Notes under the pieces: generated by a model | Databases searched by the model: none | Seen by the model: only the letters and a program-made list of their open reading frames with translations | What the model was told of the DNA's origin: nothing | Part shown: positions 27,148-35,728 of the stretch, piece after piece | Layout of the letters: each line of letters begins with the position of its first letter | Numbering within the stretch: the first letter of the stretch is position 1 | NCBI RefSeq assembly: GCF_024158025.1 | Contig: NZ_JAMZEL010000002.1 | Location: 248,001 to 312,000 of the forward strand | From: Runella salmonicolor | GTDB taxonomy: Bacteria > Bacteroidota > Bacteroidia > Cytophagales > Spirosomataceae | Direction: 5' to 3' | DNA length: 64,000 bases | Translations under genes and position numbers: made by a program

Positions 27148-27852
27148 AAGGGGGTAACTTTAGTATACTTTTGTAAGCAATGGTTGTTGAAATAATCGCA
27201 ATTTTTGTGCCAAAAAGTAGATAAATGGCCGTATAGGTATATTTATGCCTGATAGTGAGTGAGTTACCGAGTTAATTTTAAAATTAAAATTTTCAATGTA
27301 GGATGTACAATGTTAGGGGAATCTCTAGGCCGTAATTCAGCCTGAATGTTTTGGGTATTTAGTTACCTGAATTTTCTTATTGGTATATAAAATAAATTTT
27401 TGGTATCTATTTTTAATTCATTTTTATGAGGTAATTACTACCTGCCTATTACGCAGCATTTTTTGTGGTAAAAAAAACTGTCGTTTATCAGGATGTTTCA
27501 ATATACTAAATGTATAAACAGATGCTGGGGCATCATTGCCTGTCCGCCTGCATAATAAAGCTCATCTTTGGAGATTTTGTATGATTACGCAGCTGGTTAT
27601 GTGATACGAAGTGCGATTTTTGTAGGGATATTATAATTCTACTTTTACGGAGTATTGTCTTTTAAGGGCTATAAAAATTTTACTTTTGGCTAGACGTATT
27701 AGGCATAAAATAATGCTCACGGTAGGGCGCTATACGTTAGAAAATCAACGAAATAGGCGTAAAATTGCGGTAGCTAAAAATTTCGTTAAAGATTTATTTT
27801 ATATTTTAGGTATAATTTACTATTTTTGGATAAGTGAAATAATTTATTTTAT

Positions 27853-27869
27853 TTTCATAACGTTGAGTA
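27853..27869 (+). repeat. 17-base repeat, copy 2 (TTTCATAACGTTGAGTA)
   Basis: Identical to 18067-18083, again directly upstream of a hairpin. Confidence 0.6.
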
Positions 27870-27878
27870 TATTAAAGA

Positions 27879-27909
27879 AACCCGTGTGGCGATGCCATAC
27901 GGGTTCTTT
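27879..27909 (+). terminator. Terminator-like hairpin after repeat copy 2
   Basis: AACCCGTGTGGC (27879-27890) pairs over 12 positions with 27894-27905, one of them G-T, around a GAT triloop, followed by CTTTC. The stem sequence differs from that at 18092, but position and form are the same. Confidence 0.65.
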
Positions 27910-28124
27910 CATTTCTGATAAGCGTATTTTTTTACTTCGAAAACAGACGGGATTTATCGAGGGGGTATTTTAACAATTCCGTTCTTTAATCTACAAAGTC
28001 ATGGATAATGAGCTTGAAAAATTACAATGTTAGATTGCTAATAATCATATAATTATGTAGTCCAAGACCTGATTTTTGGTACAAAAAAATGTTGACTTGA
28101 TTTCAGGCATAATCCTTATAAAGT

Positions 28125-29879
28125 TTAAAAATCGTTCAGCATTTTTGATTTCAAGTCTTTATCAGCCCATTTCCAAGCATCATTCAATAATGTTTGTGTT
28201 TTTTTTGCCTCTTCAACGGCTCCCATCTTCATCTGTGCCTCATGAAGGCCCGTCAACGCCCAACCATTGCGCGGAAATACCACTAAATCGTCATTGTATA
28301 CGGTTGCCGCCTCATCGTAACTTTTGGCTTTTAGGAGCGCCGCGCCCAAATGATGGCGCACCGAAAAGAACCAATCTGGGGGTTCTTGATAATTCAGGGC
28401 ATCTTCCATCACGACGGCTTCGCGTAGCCATTTGATGGCCGAAGGAAGCTGCCCTTCCTGCACCAAAATTTCTGCTTTCAAGACTAGATGGGCTATTTTG
28501 AGGATGGCAGTCATGTGATTGATTCCACTAATGGTCAGTTGGGCTATGTCAGGGTCTGCCATTTGTTTTTCGAGTTGTTGGAGTTCTGTTTTCGCCTGTG
28601 CCAGTTGGTGTTTGCCAGCCAAAGCCATTCCCTGGGCGTAGTGACGGATAGCAGTCGGGTATTTAAGTCGAACGGTATCCGACTGGCACATCCTGAGTAG
28701 CTCATCCCATTTTGAAAATTTGATTGCCACGTGATAAGGAACGCTATAATAATGCTGAAGTGTAGCCCAGGCGGGATCAGCCATCAATTTTTTGTGGGTG
28801 TTTTCGGCCACCTTTTGCGCCGACTTCATGGCCCATTGATAATTGCCTTCGAGGGTAGCCGTGGCCACCAACAGGTGATAGTTGTGCGGAAAGTAATACA
28901 GCGGAAAAGCGCCCTGGGCGTGGTTTTGCATCAGGTAAAGGCTATCGACTTCCACGGCTCGCCAGTTGCTCAATGAGCCTTCGTGGTAGTTGCCCGTACG
29001 GATATAAATATGCGAAGGCATGTGTACCAAATGGCTAGAGCGGGGAGCTACTTTGCCGAGAATTGCGGCGCTCCTCAGTCCGCGCTCGGGCGTTCGTGAG
29101 GCTTCAACGGCGTGTATATAATAGTGATTGAGGGCAATGTGGTTGGGGTTGCGAACGAGCAATTTTTCGAGAGCCGCAATAATGCCCGGCGTCCAAGGCT
29201 TTGGGCGGCCGTCGTGTTCCCACAAATCCCAAGGGTGTAAATCCATCAGCGATTCGGCGTAGAGGGCCGCAATGTCGGCATCGTCGGGAAATTGTTCGTG
29301 AACTTGCTGTATTGCTTTCGAATAAGCCTCATCGTAGGCCCTGCGGTCTTCTATTGGTTTGGCGGAATAGCGTTTGTCCAATGCATTAATCAAAGCTTTT
29401 TCCTTATCGGTACAATTGGCCGAAAGTTGCATTGCCTGCCTCACTGCCTTATACGCACGCTCGTAGTTGTCGGGTTCCATCCCTGCATTGTAGTTGGGCC
29501 CCAACACGTAGCTAAAGCCCCAGTAGGCCATGGCGCAGGTGGAATCCAGCCGAATGGCTTCGTAAAACGAACGCGCTGCCTCGGCGTGATTAAAGCCAAC
29601 GGCTAACATAAGCCCCTGATTAAAAAACTTTTGCGCCTCGGGGCTTTTGGTGGTGATGGGAAAACTCAGGTCGCCTAGACTATCAAAACGGGCCGCTTTC
29701 TGCCCCGAGCTATACCAAGCTTTGTCGCTGGGGGCGGTCCCGCAGATAATTTGGGCCGTTGTTTGACTATCGGAGGTTGCTTTGGTTTCCTTTTGGGGTT
29801 GACAAGCCATGGAGAGGCCTAAGTAGAGCAAAACCCACACCGACAGTTGGTGCCTTTGAGGTCTATTTGCAGTCATCAT
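28125..29879 (-). CDS. TPR-containing lipoprotein
   Basis: 584 residues. A positively charged start and hydrophobic stretch lead to LGLSMAC (Cys26), a lipobox, so it is probably an envelope lipoprotein. The mature part contains tetratricopeptide-like helical pairs: FNQGLMLAVGFNHAEAARSFYEAIRLDSTCAMAYWG near 85-120 and others near 430-560 (ALLKAKSYDEAATVYNDDL, VFPRNGWALTGLHEAQMKMG). The family is common in Bacteroidota and Proteobacteria but has no known function; TPRs suggest protein binding. Transcribed alone. Confidence 0.8.
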   Translation of the reverse strand: MMTANRPQRHQLSVWVLLYLGLSMACQPQKETKATSDSQTTAQIICGTAPSDKAWYSSGQKAARFDSLGDLSFPITTKSPEAQKFFNQGLMLAVGFNHAEAARSFYEAIRLDSTCAMAYWGFSYVLGPNYNAGMEPDNYERAYKAVRQAMQLSANCTDKEKALINALDKRYSAKPIEDRRAYDEAYSKAIQQVHEQFPDDADIAALYAESLMDLHPWDLWEHDGRPKPWTPGIIAALEKLLVRNPNHIALNHYYIHAVEASRTPERGLRSAAILGKVAPRSSHLVHMPSHIYIRTGNYHEGSLSNWRAVEVDSLYLMQNHAQGAFPLYYFPHNYHLLVATATLEGNYQWAMKSAQKVAENTHKKLMADPAWATLQHYYSVPYHVAIKFSKWDELLRMCQSDTVRLKYPTAIRHYAQGMALAGKHQLAQAKTELQQLEKQMADPDIAQLTISGINHMTAILKIAHLVLKAEILVQEGQLPSAIKWLREAVVMEDALNYQEPPDWFFSVRHHLGAALLKAKSYDEAATVYNDDLVVFPRNGWALTGLHEAQMKMGAVEEAKKTQTLLNDAWKWADKDLKSKMLNDF

Positions 29880-30095
29880 TATGGTAGAGAGATGGTTCCT
29901 CCCGTTTTTTGAGCGGTAGAAGTTGAGTAACGGGGACTATTTCGGGTAAAAGACCTTATAAATATACCCATAATTCATGAAAAAACCATGCGTATTCTGT
30001 TTTTTATACCATTTGGGGCTTTATCAATGAGGATGGGAGATGGAAAGGGAATGGGAATTTATTATTATATTTTTCTATTTTGTTGAGATATGTAC

Positions 30096-30131
30096 AAAAA
30101 AAGCCTCAAAACACACTGTTTTGAGGCTTTT
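30096..30131 (-). terminator. Terminator of tRNA-Arg
   Basis: A 15-bp perfect stem (30099-30113 with 30117-30131) and a 3-base loop, followed on the minus strand by seven Ts. It begins 2 bases after the tRNA 3' end. Confidence 0.92.
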
Positions 30132-30132
30132 G

Positions 30133-30206
30133 TGATCCCATTTGGACTCGAACCAAAGACCGACAGATTAGAAATCTGTTGCTCTATCCAACTGAGCTAT
30201 GGGACC
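30133..30206 (-). tRNA. tRNA-Arg (anticodon TCT)
   Basis: Full cloverleaf on the minus strand: acceptor GGTCCCA/TGGGATC with one G-T pair, D arm GCTC/GAGC, anticodon stem ACAGA/TCTGT with loop TTTCTAA (anticodon TCT), T arm TTTGG TTCGAGT CCAAA. CCA is not encoded. It has its own promoter and terminator. Confidence 0.97.
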
Positions 30207-30223
30207 GTTTTTAAATCTGACCG

Positions 30224-30254
30224 CAAAAGTAAGCCTTTTATGGGTTTTTGGCAA
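30224..30254 (-). promoter_or_regulatory. Promoter of tRNA-Arg
   Basis: On the minus strand TTG (30252-30254), 20-base spacer, TACTTTTG (30224-30231). Perfect consensus, about 18 bases before the mature 5' end. Confidence 0.75.
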
Positions 30255-30269
30255 CAATCCTGCAAAAAA

Positions 30270-30301
30270 TTGTAAATCCCCCGTCAAACTTTCTATTTTT
30301 G
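30270..30301 (+). promoter_or_regulatory. Promoter of galK
   Basis: TTG at 30270-30272, 21-base spacer, TATTTTTG at 30294-30301; start expected about 25 bases before the GTG start codon. It is back-to-back with the tRNA-Arg promoter. Confidence 0.65.
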
Positions 30302-30332
30302 TGGCCTCAACTGTCTCCCATAAATCATCGTT

Positions 30333-31508
30333 GTGCCCGTGAATACCTACCCCGATAAGATTGCCGAAGCATTTGTGCACGTTTTTGGTAAAAAGCCCTC
30401 GTTTATTGTTCGTGCCCCCGGCCGTATCAATTTGATTGGCGAACATACCGATTACAACAACGGGTTTGTACTGCCCGCTGCGATTGACAAGGCCATTTAT
30501 TTTGCCATTGCTCCTCGTACCGACCGCCTGTGCAAACTCTACGCGGCCGATTTGGACGATGCGTACGAGTTCGCGGTCGATAAACCGCTCAAATCTTCTA
30601 AAAGCTGGGCAAATTATCTGATTGGAATGGTCAGCGAGCTGGGGGCGAGCGGCCACGTCATTGACAAAGGCTTTGAAGTGGCCTTTGGCGGCGATGTGCC
30701 CAACGGGGCGGGGCTTTCATCATCGGCGGCGGTGGAGAGTGGGATGGGCTTTGCGTTGAGTAAAATGTTTGCGCTCAATGTCCCGCGTTTGGAGTTGGCG
30801 CTGACTGCCCAACGCGCAGAGCACAACTTTGCGGGGCTACAATGCGGCATTATGGATATGTTTGCTTCCATCCACGGCCAAGAAAATGCGGTTATTCGTC
30901 TCGATTGCCGTGATTTGAGTTTTGAATACTTTCCGTTTGATTTGTCTCATTACAAAATAGTACTCTGTAATTCGGGCGTAAAACACACCTTGGCCGAGTC
31001 GGCCTACAATACCCGCCGCCTTGAATGTGAGGAAGGCGTGGCGATTTTAAAGGAATTTTACCCCACCATTGAAAGCCTCCGCGATGTAACCTTGGCGCAG
31101 GTTGAAAACCATCGGGCCGCGATGCCCGACAATGTTTACCGCCGCTGCCGTTACGTTACGGCCGAGATAGCGCGGGTGGTGGCGGCCTGTGAAGACCTAC
31201 AAAAGGGTGATTTGGCTGCCTTTGGTCAAAAAATGTACGCTACCCACGAAGGCCTAAGCAAAGACTACGAGGTGAGTTGTGACGAATTGGACTTCTTGGT
31301 ACAACAGGCGCATCAATTGCCCGTTGAGGATGTGCTTGGGTCACGATTGATGGGTGGTGGTTTTGGCGGTTGTACGATTTCAATCGTAAAAACCGAAGGC
31401 GTAGACCGTTTTATCGAATCAATGTCGCTCGCTTATGCCAACAAATACCAACGAAGTTTGGCCACCTACGTCGTTACCATTACCGATGGCGTAGGGGTTG
31501 TCGCTTAG
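30333..31508 (+). CDS. galK: Galactokinase
   Basis: About 391 residues of GHMP kinase, phosphorylating galactose to galactose-1-phosphate in the Leloir pathway. Motifs: the galactokinase signature GRINLIGEHTDYNNG (30-44), the GHMP ATP loop PNGAGLSSSAA (123-133), the catalytic aspartate in CGIMDMFAS, and GGGFGGCT near the C-terminus. The start is a GTG at 30333, with a second GTG two codons later (30339); there is no in-frame ATG before the conserved region. A promoter lies 32 bases upstream. No galT, galE or galM is adjacent; glpD follows 60 bases downstream. Confidence 0.96.
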   Translation: MPVNTYPDKIAEAFVHVFGKKPSFIVRAPGRINLIGEHTDYNNGFVLPAAIDKAIYFAIAPRTDRLCKLYAADLDDAYEFAVDKPLKSSKSWANYLIGMVSELGASGHVIDKGFEVAFGGDVPNGAGLSSSAAVESGMGFALSKMFALNVPRLELALTAQRAEHNFAGLQCGIMDMFASIHGQENAVIRLDCRDLSFEYFPFDLSHYKIVLCNSGVKHTLAESAYNTRRLECEEGVAILKEFYPTIESLRDVTLAQVENHRAAMPDNVYRRCRYVTAEIARVVAACEDLQKGDLAAFGQKMYATHEGLSKDYEVSCDELDFLVQQAHQLPVEDVLGSRLMGGGFGGCTISIVKTEGVDRFIESMSLAYANKYQRSLATYVVTITDGVGVVA

Positions 31509-31568
31509 TTTTATCGCATATACTTATTTATATCATCATCTCGCTTACCATTACTTACTTCCAATTCC

Positions 31569-33209
31569 ATGAACCGTACCCAAGACCTTCAACGACTGCA
31601 AAAAGAAACGTTTGATATTTGTATTATTGGTGGAGGGGCCAGTGGAGCGGGTTGTGCGCTGGATGCTGCCCTGCGGGGATTCAAAGTTGCCTTAATTGAG
31701 AAAAACGATTTTGCGGCCGAAACCTCCTCAAAATCAACGAAATTGATTCACGGCGGCGTGCGGTATTTGGAGCAAGCCTTTAAAAACCTTGACTTTGCGC
31801 AGTTGAAGCAAGTGCGTCATGGGTTAGAAGAGCGGCAGATTGTGTTACAAAATGCCCCGCATCTTGCCCGACCTCTGCCTTTGTTGACGCCCGTGTTTAG
31901 TTGGTGGGAAGGACTCTATTTCAGCATCGGCCTGCGGATGTATGATTTTTTTGCCAAAGGCGATTCCTTGCCCAAAAGCCGGTGGTTGAGCAAAAAAGAA
32001 ACCATGCTGCGGATGCCTTCGTTGGACGCCAAAAAACTCCACAGTGCGGTTCTTTACTTCGACGGTCAGCTCGATGATGCCCGTTATTGCCTGGGCCTTG
32101 CCCACGCGGCGGCAGAGGCGGGTGTGGCGGTTGCTAATCATTTGCAACTGATTGATTTTGAGAAAGATAACAGTGGAAAACTGGAAGGGGCCGTGGTATC
32201 TTCTACACTAGATAACGGCGTTGAGCCACCTTTTTCGATTAAAGCCAAACTTTTCATCAATTGTACGGGGGCCATGGCGGACCATATTCGTCTGAAAGCC
32301 AATCCTACGCTTTCTCGTCGGATTCGTCCCAGTAAGGGCGTCCACGTTGTGTTGCCGTATGAAGTGCTGAAAAGTGACGATGCCATGCTGATTCCGAAGA
32401 CCAGCGACGGCCGGGTGGTGTTTGCCATTCCTTTTGAAGGCCAATTACTGCTTGGTACCACCGATACCGACTATACTCAATTGGAGAACGAACCCCTGTT
32501 GGAAGAAAAAGAAGTTGAATTTTTGTTGGATACATTGGCACCGTATTTGGCCAAGCGCCCCGATAAGAGTCAGGTAAAAGCGGGTTTCGGCGGTTTGCGC
32601 CCGTTGTTGGCGGCGTCGGAATCTGATTCTACCAAAAAACTCGTACGCGACCATGAAGTAGAATACGACGAATCTTCCAATCTGCTGAGTCTGTTGGGCG
32701 GTAAATGGACAACCTATCGGTACATGGCCAAAGAAACCATCGATAAGGCGGGTGAATTGCTCGGGGTCGAGCGTCCGTGTCTAACGGCCGACCATGTGCT
32801 GGTGGGTGGAGAGGACTTTGCTTTTGAGGATTGGAAGATTATTCAAACAGTTTACCGCTTGGCCAAAGACATCGCCAAACACTTAATCCGAAAATACGGT
32901 AGCCGGGCCCATAAAGTAGCCCGACTGACGCAGGAAAATATCGTATGGTCGCAGCGTTTGGTAGAAAAATTCCCTTTCATTCAGGCCGAAGTGATTTATC
33001 AGGTTCGGGAAGAAATGGCTTGTACGCTACGCGATGTATTGGCGCGGCGGATGCGTCTTGAAATCATGGATTGGGAAGCAACCCAAGAGGCCGTGCCCGT
33101 AGTGGCAAACCTGATGGCGCAGGAATTGGGTTGGACGCAAGCCCATAAACAAAAGCAAATCGATGAGTACCTTCAATTGGTGCAGTCGTTTATCAAATCG
33201 GCCGAATAA
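31569..33209 (+). CDS. glpD: Glycerol-3-phosphate dehydrogenase/oxidase
   Basis: 546 residues of FAD-dependent glycerol-3-phosphate dehydrogenase, which feeds electrons to quinone or oxygen and makes dihydroxyacetone phosphate. The FAD-binding GGGASGAG is at 21-28 (CIIGGGASGAGCALDAALRG). SSKSTKLIHGGVRYLE is the family signature, PSKGVHVVLPYE follows, and the C-terminal DAO_C-like domain (about 400-540) is complete. Membrane association is expected. It lies 60 bases after galK on the same strand and may share its promoter, linking galactose and glycerol use only by position. Confidence 0.95.
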   Translation: MNRTQDLQRLQKETFDICIIGGGASGAGCALDAALRGFKVALIEKNDFAAETSSKSTKLIHGGVRYLEQAFKNLDFAQLKQVRHGLEERQIVLQNAPHLARPLPLLTPVFSWWEGLYFSIGLRMYDFFAKGDSLPKSRWLSKKETMLRMPSLDAKKLHSAVLYFDGQLDDARYCLGLAHAAAEAGVAVANHLQLIDFEKDNSGKLEGAVVSSTLDNGVEPPFSIKAKLFINCTGAMADHIRLKANPTLSRRIRPSKGVHVVLPYEVLKSDDAMLIPKTSDGRVVFAIPFEGQLLLGTTDTDYTQLENEPLLEEKEVEFLLDTLAPYLAKRPDKSQVKAGFGGLRPLLAASESDSTKKLVRDHEVEYDESSNLLSLLGGKWTTYRYMAKETIDKAGELLGVERPCLTADHVLVGGEDFAFEDWKIIQTVYRLAKDIAKHLIRKYGSRAHKVARLTQENIVWSQRLVEKFPFIQAEVIYQVREEMACTLRDVLARRMRLEIMDWEATQEAVPVVANLMAQELGWTQAHKQKQIDEYLQLVQSFIKSAE

Positions 33210-33345
33210 GGATAGAATCCATGCATGTTCATGGATAATTTAATGCGCTAGTAAGGTACAAAGACCGTTGTTCCTGTTTTCTATCGTAACAGTCTTTCAA
33301 TATGACGTATATTGCATCAACAAATAACCATTCTACGTTACATCG

Positions 33346-33666
33346 ATGCTCATTACTACTACCAACAACATTGAAGGAAAAACAATCACCAAGTACATTG
33401 GTTTGGTCAACGGAGAAGCCATTATTGGCGCGAATCTTGTCAAAGATTTTTTTGCTGGAATAAGTGACATTGTGGGGGGGCGCTCGGGTGCTTATGAGCA
33501 AGGCCTGCGTGAAGCCAAAAGCATTGCCCTCAAAGAAATGATTGATCAGGCCCAGCGTCTGGGGGCCAATGCCATCATCGGAGTAGACCTTGATTTTCAG
33601 ACCATTGGCGGCAACGGTTCCATGCTCATGGTTAGCGCCAATGGCACGGCTATTGTCTGTGAATAA
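33346..33666 (+). CDS. YbjQ/UPF0145-family protein
   Basis: 106 residues, the standard length. The family pattern is clear: IGLVNGEAIIGANLVKD, then GGRSGAYEQGLREAK, RLGANAIIGVDLDFQ and a C-terminal MLMVSANGTAI. Family members form pentameric beta-rich rings; their role is unknown. No signal peptide. The ATG at 33346 places the first strand at the usual distance. Standalone, 136 bases after glpD. Confidence 0.92.
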   Translation: MLITTTNNIEGKTITKYIGLVNGEAIIGANLVKDFFAGISDIVGGRSGAYEQGLREAKSIALKEMIDQAQRLGANAIIGVDLDFQTIGGNGSMLMVSANGTAIVCE

Positions 33667-33750
33667 TTGGGAAGGGTCTGAAATTCAGTCATTAGAAATG
33701 AATCATCACTTTCGGGTAAAGGAAAAAAATGCCCGAAAGTGAATGAAGTG

Positions 33751-34254
33751 TTAGCTCAAATAAACCCCGATTTCGTCGCCAGTGAGCTTAACCTGTATGT
33801 GTTCGTTTAAGGTAGTACTCAGCGCATAGCCCACGTAATCGGCAAAAATCGGGAAAGAATGATGCGCCCGATTGACCATCACGGCTACTTGCAGGCGTTT
33901 TAAAGATACCCCAAGAAAGGGCGAAAGGCTGTAAGCCAGTGTGCGCCCCGTATTCAGTACATCGTCGACCACAATGATGACCTTTCTGCTCAGGAGTTGT
34001 TTATCTAAATCAAACTGAACGGGGCTGGTGTGCGGATGGTCTTTATTGAGGTCGATTTGCATAAGATGAACCTTCAATTGGGATATTTCTTTTAAGAAAA
34101 CCTCCAACAACCGCGCCATTTCGTATCCTTCTCCCTTAATCCCTGCTAAGACGACGCTTTCTTCCTCGAAATTTTTTTCATAAATCTCAAAAGCAATGCG
34201 TTTGATTTTTTGGAGCGTTTGGTCGGACGAAAGGATTGTTTTATGCATGGACAT
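33751..34254 (-). CDS. Phosphoribosyltransferase-family protein (PyrR-like)
   Basis: 167 residues of type I PRTase. The PRPP-binding signature is VIIVVDDVLNTGRTL at 93-107, and VVLAGIKGEGYEMA at 34-47 is the first loop. The shape resembles PyrR (uracil phosphoribosyltransferase and pyr regulator) more than Hpt, but no pyrimidine genes are adjacent, so the name is left open. The start is the ATG at 34254 (MSMHKTILSS); upstream in-frame codons run into the divergent gene's promoter region. It is divergent from the DUF4783 gene. Confidence 0.88.
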   Translation of the reverse strand: MSMHKTILSSDQTLQKIKRIAFEIYEKNFEEESVVLAGIKGEGYEMARLLEVFLKEISQLKVHLMQIDLNKDHPHTSPVQFDLDKQLLSRKVIIVVDDVLNTGRTLAYSLSPFLGVSLKRLQVAVMVNRAHHSFPIFADYVGYALSTTLNEHIQVKLTGDEIGVYLS

Positions 34255-34346
34255 TTTGCGTTGATGCTTTTTTTGAGATTGAATTTGAGTTTGGCACAAT
34301 TTTAGCCAACTACTACCTGAAATCAAACTCAAATGGCTCATTCATT

Positions 34347-34763
34347 ATGAAAATTTTCAGAAATATATTTTTGGTACTATTAATTGGGGGAACAATGTGT
34401 GGATTTACGTCAATCGGGAACCGAGAGGCCGAAATTGCCGAGTTGATCAAAGGCTCCATCAAAACGGGGAATGCTCATACGTTGGCGGATCACTTCGAGC
34501 ATAACCTTGAATTAGTGATTGATGCCGAACGAGTGGATTTCCGTCGGGTAGGCGAGGCTCAAGCGGAGCTAATTTTGAAAAATTTCTTTAAAAAATATCC
34601 CCCAAAGGACTTTAAGTATGGTTTTCAAGGTACGGCTTCAAAAGTGCGTTATTGCACCGCAACTTATCAGGCCGTTAATGGGAATAAATTTCAGGTATAT
34701 ATTCTGATGAGAGTTACCGAAAAAGACTACCGAATCAATACCCTGCATTTTAAGAAAGAGTAG
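34347..34763 (+). CDS. DUF4783-family secreted protein
   Basis: 138 residues from the ATG at 34347 (MKIFRNIFLVLLIGGTMCGF), which begins a clear signal peptide. The mature domain of about 115 residues (IAELIKGSIKTGNAHTLADH, ELILKNFFKKYPPKDFKYGFQG, KFQVYILMRV) fits DUF4783, an NTF2-like fold common in Bacteroidota and of unknown function. An earlier in-frame start at 34236 would place the signal peptide internally and is rejected. A bidirectional terminator separates it from the convergent gene downstream. Confidence 0.88.
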   Translation: MKIFRNIFLVLLIGGTMCGFTSIGNREAEIAELIKGSIKTGNAHTLADHFEHNLELVIDAERVDFRRVGEAQAELILKNFFKKYPPKDFKYGFQGTASKVRYCTATYQAVNGNKFQVYILMRVTEKDYRINTLHFKKE

Positions 34764-34776
34764 GAAAACGAAATAA

Positions 34777-34835
34777 AAAGAGGGCGCTGGATTCAGGAAA
34801 ATACATTCCGAATTCCAGCGCCCTTTCGTTTTTTG
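34777..34835. terminator. Bidirectional terminator between two convergent genes
   Basis: AGGGCGCTGGA (34781-34791) pairs with TCCAGCGCCCT (34814-34824), with A- and T-runs on the two outer sides, so it can stop transcription from both directions. Confidence 0.85.
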
Positions 34836-34842
34836 ATAAGGC

Positions 34843-35676
34843 TTATTTGATTACAAAATTGCTTTCTTTGATGCCTTTGTTGATTTTCACGGATTGCACT
34901 TCCTCTTTGGACGAGAATTGCCCGTTGCCTTGTTCGCGGGTGTACGGAATTTTTACCCCGTTGCCATCCTTTATTTCTTTGTAATTACTGAATGTAACAT
35001 TCATCATGCCACCGCCCATACCGCGCTGCCCGCCTCCAGGTCGCTGCCCGTCTTGACCGCCAGGCGCTTGTCCCTGTCCAGCTCCTGTCCCGCCTGGTTG
35101 CCCTTGCGGGCGTTGGCCACCGCCTCTCATTCCTTCCATATTGGCCATTCTTTTTACTTTTAAGCCACTTTCAACGTCAAAGAATTCGCTCCATTTTCTT
35201 CCTTCAGGAATTTCAAAGTCTACTTTCCACGCGTCTTTGCCATTTACGGCTTCTTTGCCAGCAACTGTTTTTATAATGCCGTATTCTGCATAAAGCAATT
35301 CAGGAAATGGAATATTTTGTAAAATCTGGGCGATGGCATCTTTGCCCTCGGCTACCCGATTGTTTGTATTGCCGCCAAATCCCGACACGGTTTCGACCTT
35401 TGCCCCATCGCTGGTGGAACGCATTACCTCGTTGCCCATCATGTACCTGACCGATGAGAATTTGTTGGGCTTCTTTACCTTGATTTCAGCTTCCATGGTG
35501 CCGCGTTGGGTTTCGGCGGCGGTTCCGATGGTCAGGTCCTCGATTTTAGCGATGGCATCTTTGCCGCCAATGGCCGAAAGGTACTTATCAATGATGGCGT
35601 CGGCGGTAGGGGTATCCTGTGCCGAAACATTGAGCATGACCCCAAAAAATAACAGGGTTGAAAATATTTTTTTCAT
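34843..35676 (-). CDS. Secreted outer-membrane-lipoprotein-sorting-like protein with a Gly/Gln-rich insert
   Basis: 277 residues from the ATG at 35676 (MKKIFSTLLFFGVMLNVSAQ is the signal peptide). The first half (ADAIIDKYLSAIGGKDAIAK, then repeated strands) resembles the LolA-like/peptidase-associated domain common in Bacteroidota. At about 180-225 there is a low-complexity stretch of G, Q, P and R (GGGQRPQGQPGGTGAGQGQ). The C-terminal strand ends NFVIK. An earlier ATG at 35736 would add 20 residues before the signal and is rejected. Function unknown; the insert is probably an unstructured loop. Confidence 0.75.
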   Translation of the reverse strand: MKKIFSTLLFFGVMLNVSAQDTPTADAIIDKYLSAIGGKDAIAKIEDLTIGTAAETQRGTMEAEIKVKKPNKFSSVRYMMGNEVMRSTSDGAKVETVSGFGGNTNNRVAEGKDAIAQILQNIPFPELLYAEYGIIKTVAGKEAVNGKDAWKVDFEIPEGRKWSEFFDVESGLKVKRMANMEGMRGGGQRPQGQPGGTGAGQGQAPGGQDGQRPGGGQRGMGGGMMNVTFSNYKEIKDGNGVKIPYTREQGNGQFSSKEEVQSVKINKGIKESNFVIK

Positions 35677-35728
35677 GATTGTATTAGGATGAGTGAAAAG
35701 TGTTAAAACTTGCGTTTGAAACAAACAA

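Larger units (their letters stand above)
27148..28124. other. 1-kb gene-poor gap with the second copy of the repeat-hairpin element
   Basis: AT-rich, with no credible gene. A 95-codon frame at 27686-27973 runs straight through the hairpin and is discounted. The gap holds the 17-base motif at 27853-27869 and a 12-bp hairpin at 27879-27905. Upstream of it, 27400-27700 has several short TTTT-rich stretches but no perfect promoter. Confidence 0.5.

Noticed and set aside
27686..27973. 95-codon plus-strand frame
   Set aside because: It runs through the repeat and the 12-bp hairpin, has no ribosome-binding site and has an odd, hydrophobic/basic mix. The non-coding reading fits better.
34843..35163. 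Frameshift suspected at the Gly/Gln-rich stretch of the LolA-like protein
   Set aside because: The frame continues intact on both sides, with the expected C-terminal strand, so this is an in-frame low-complexity insert.
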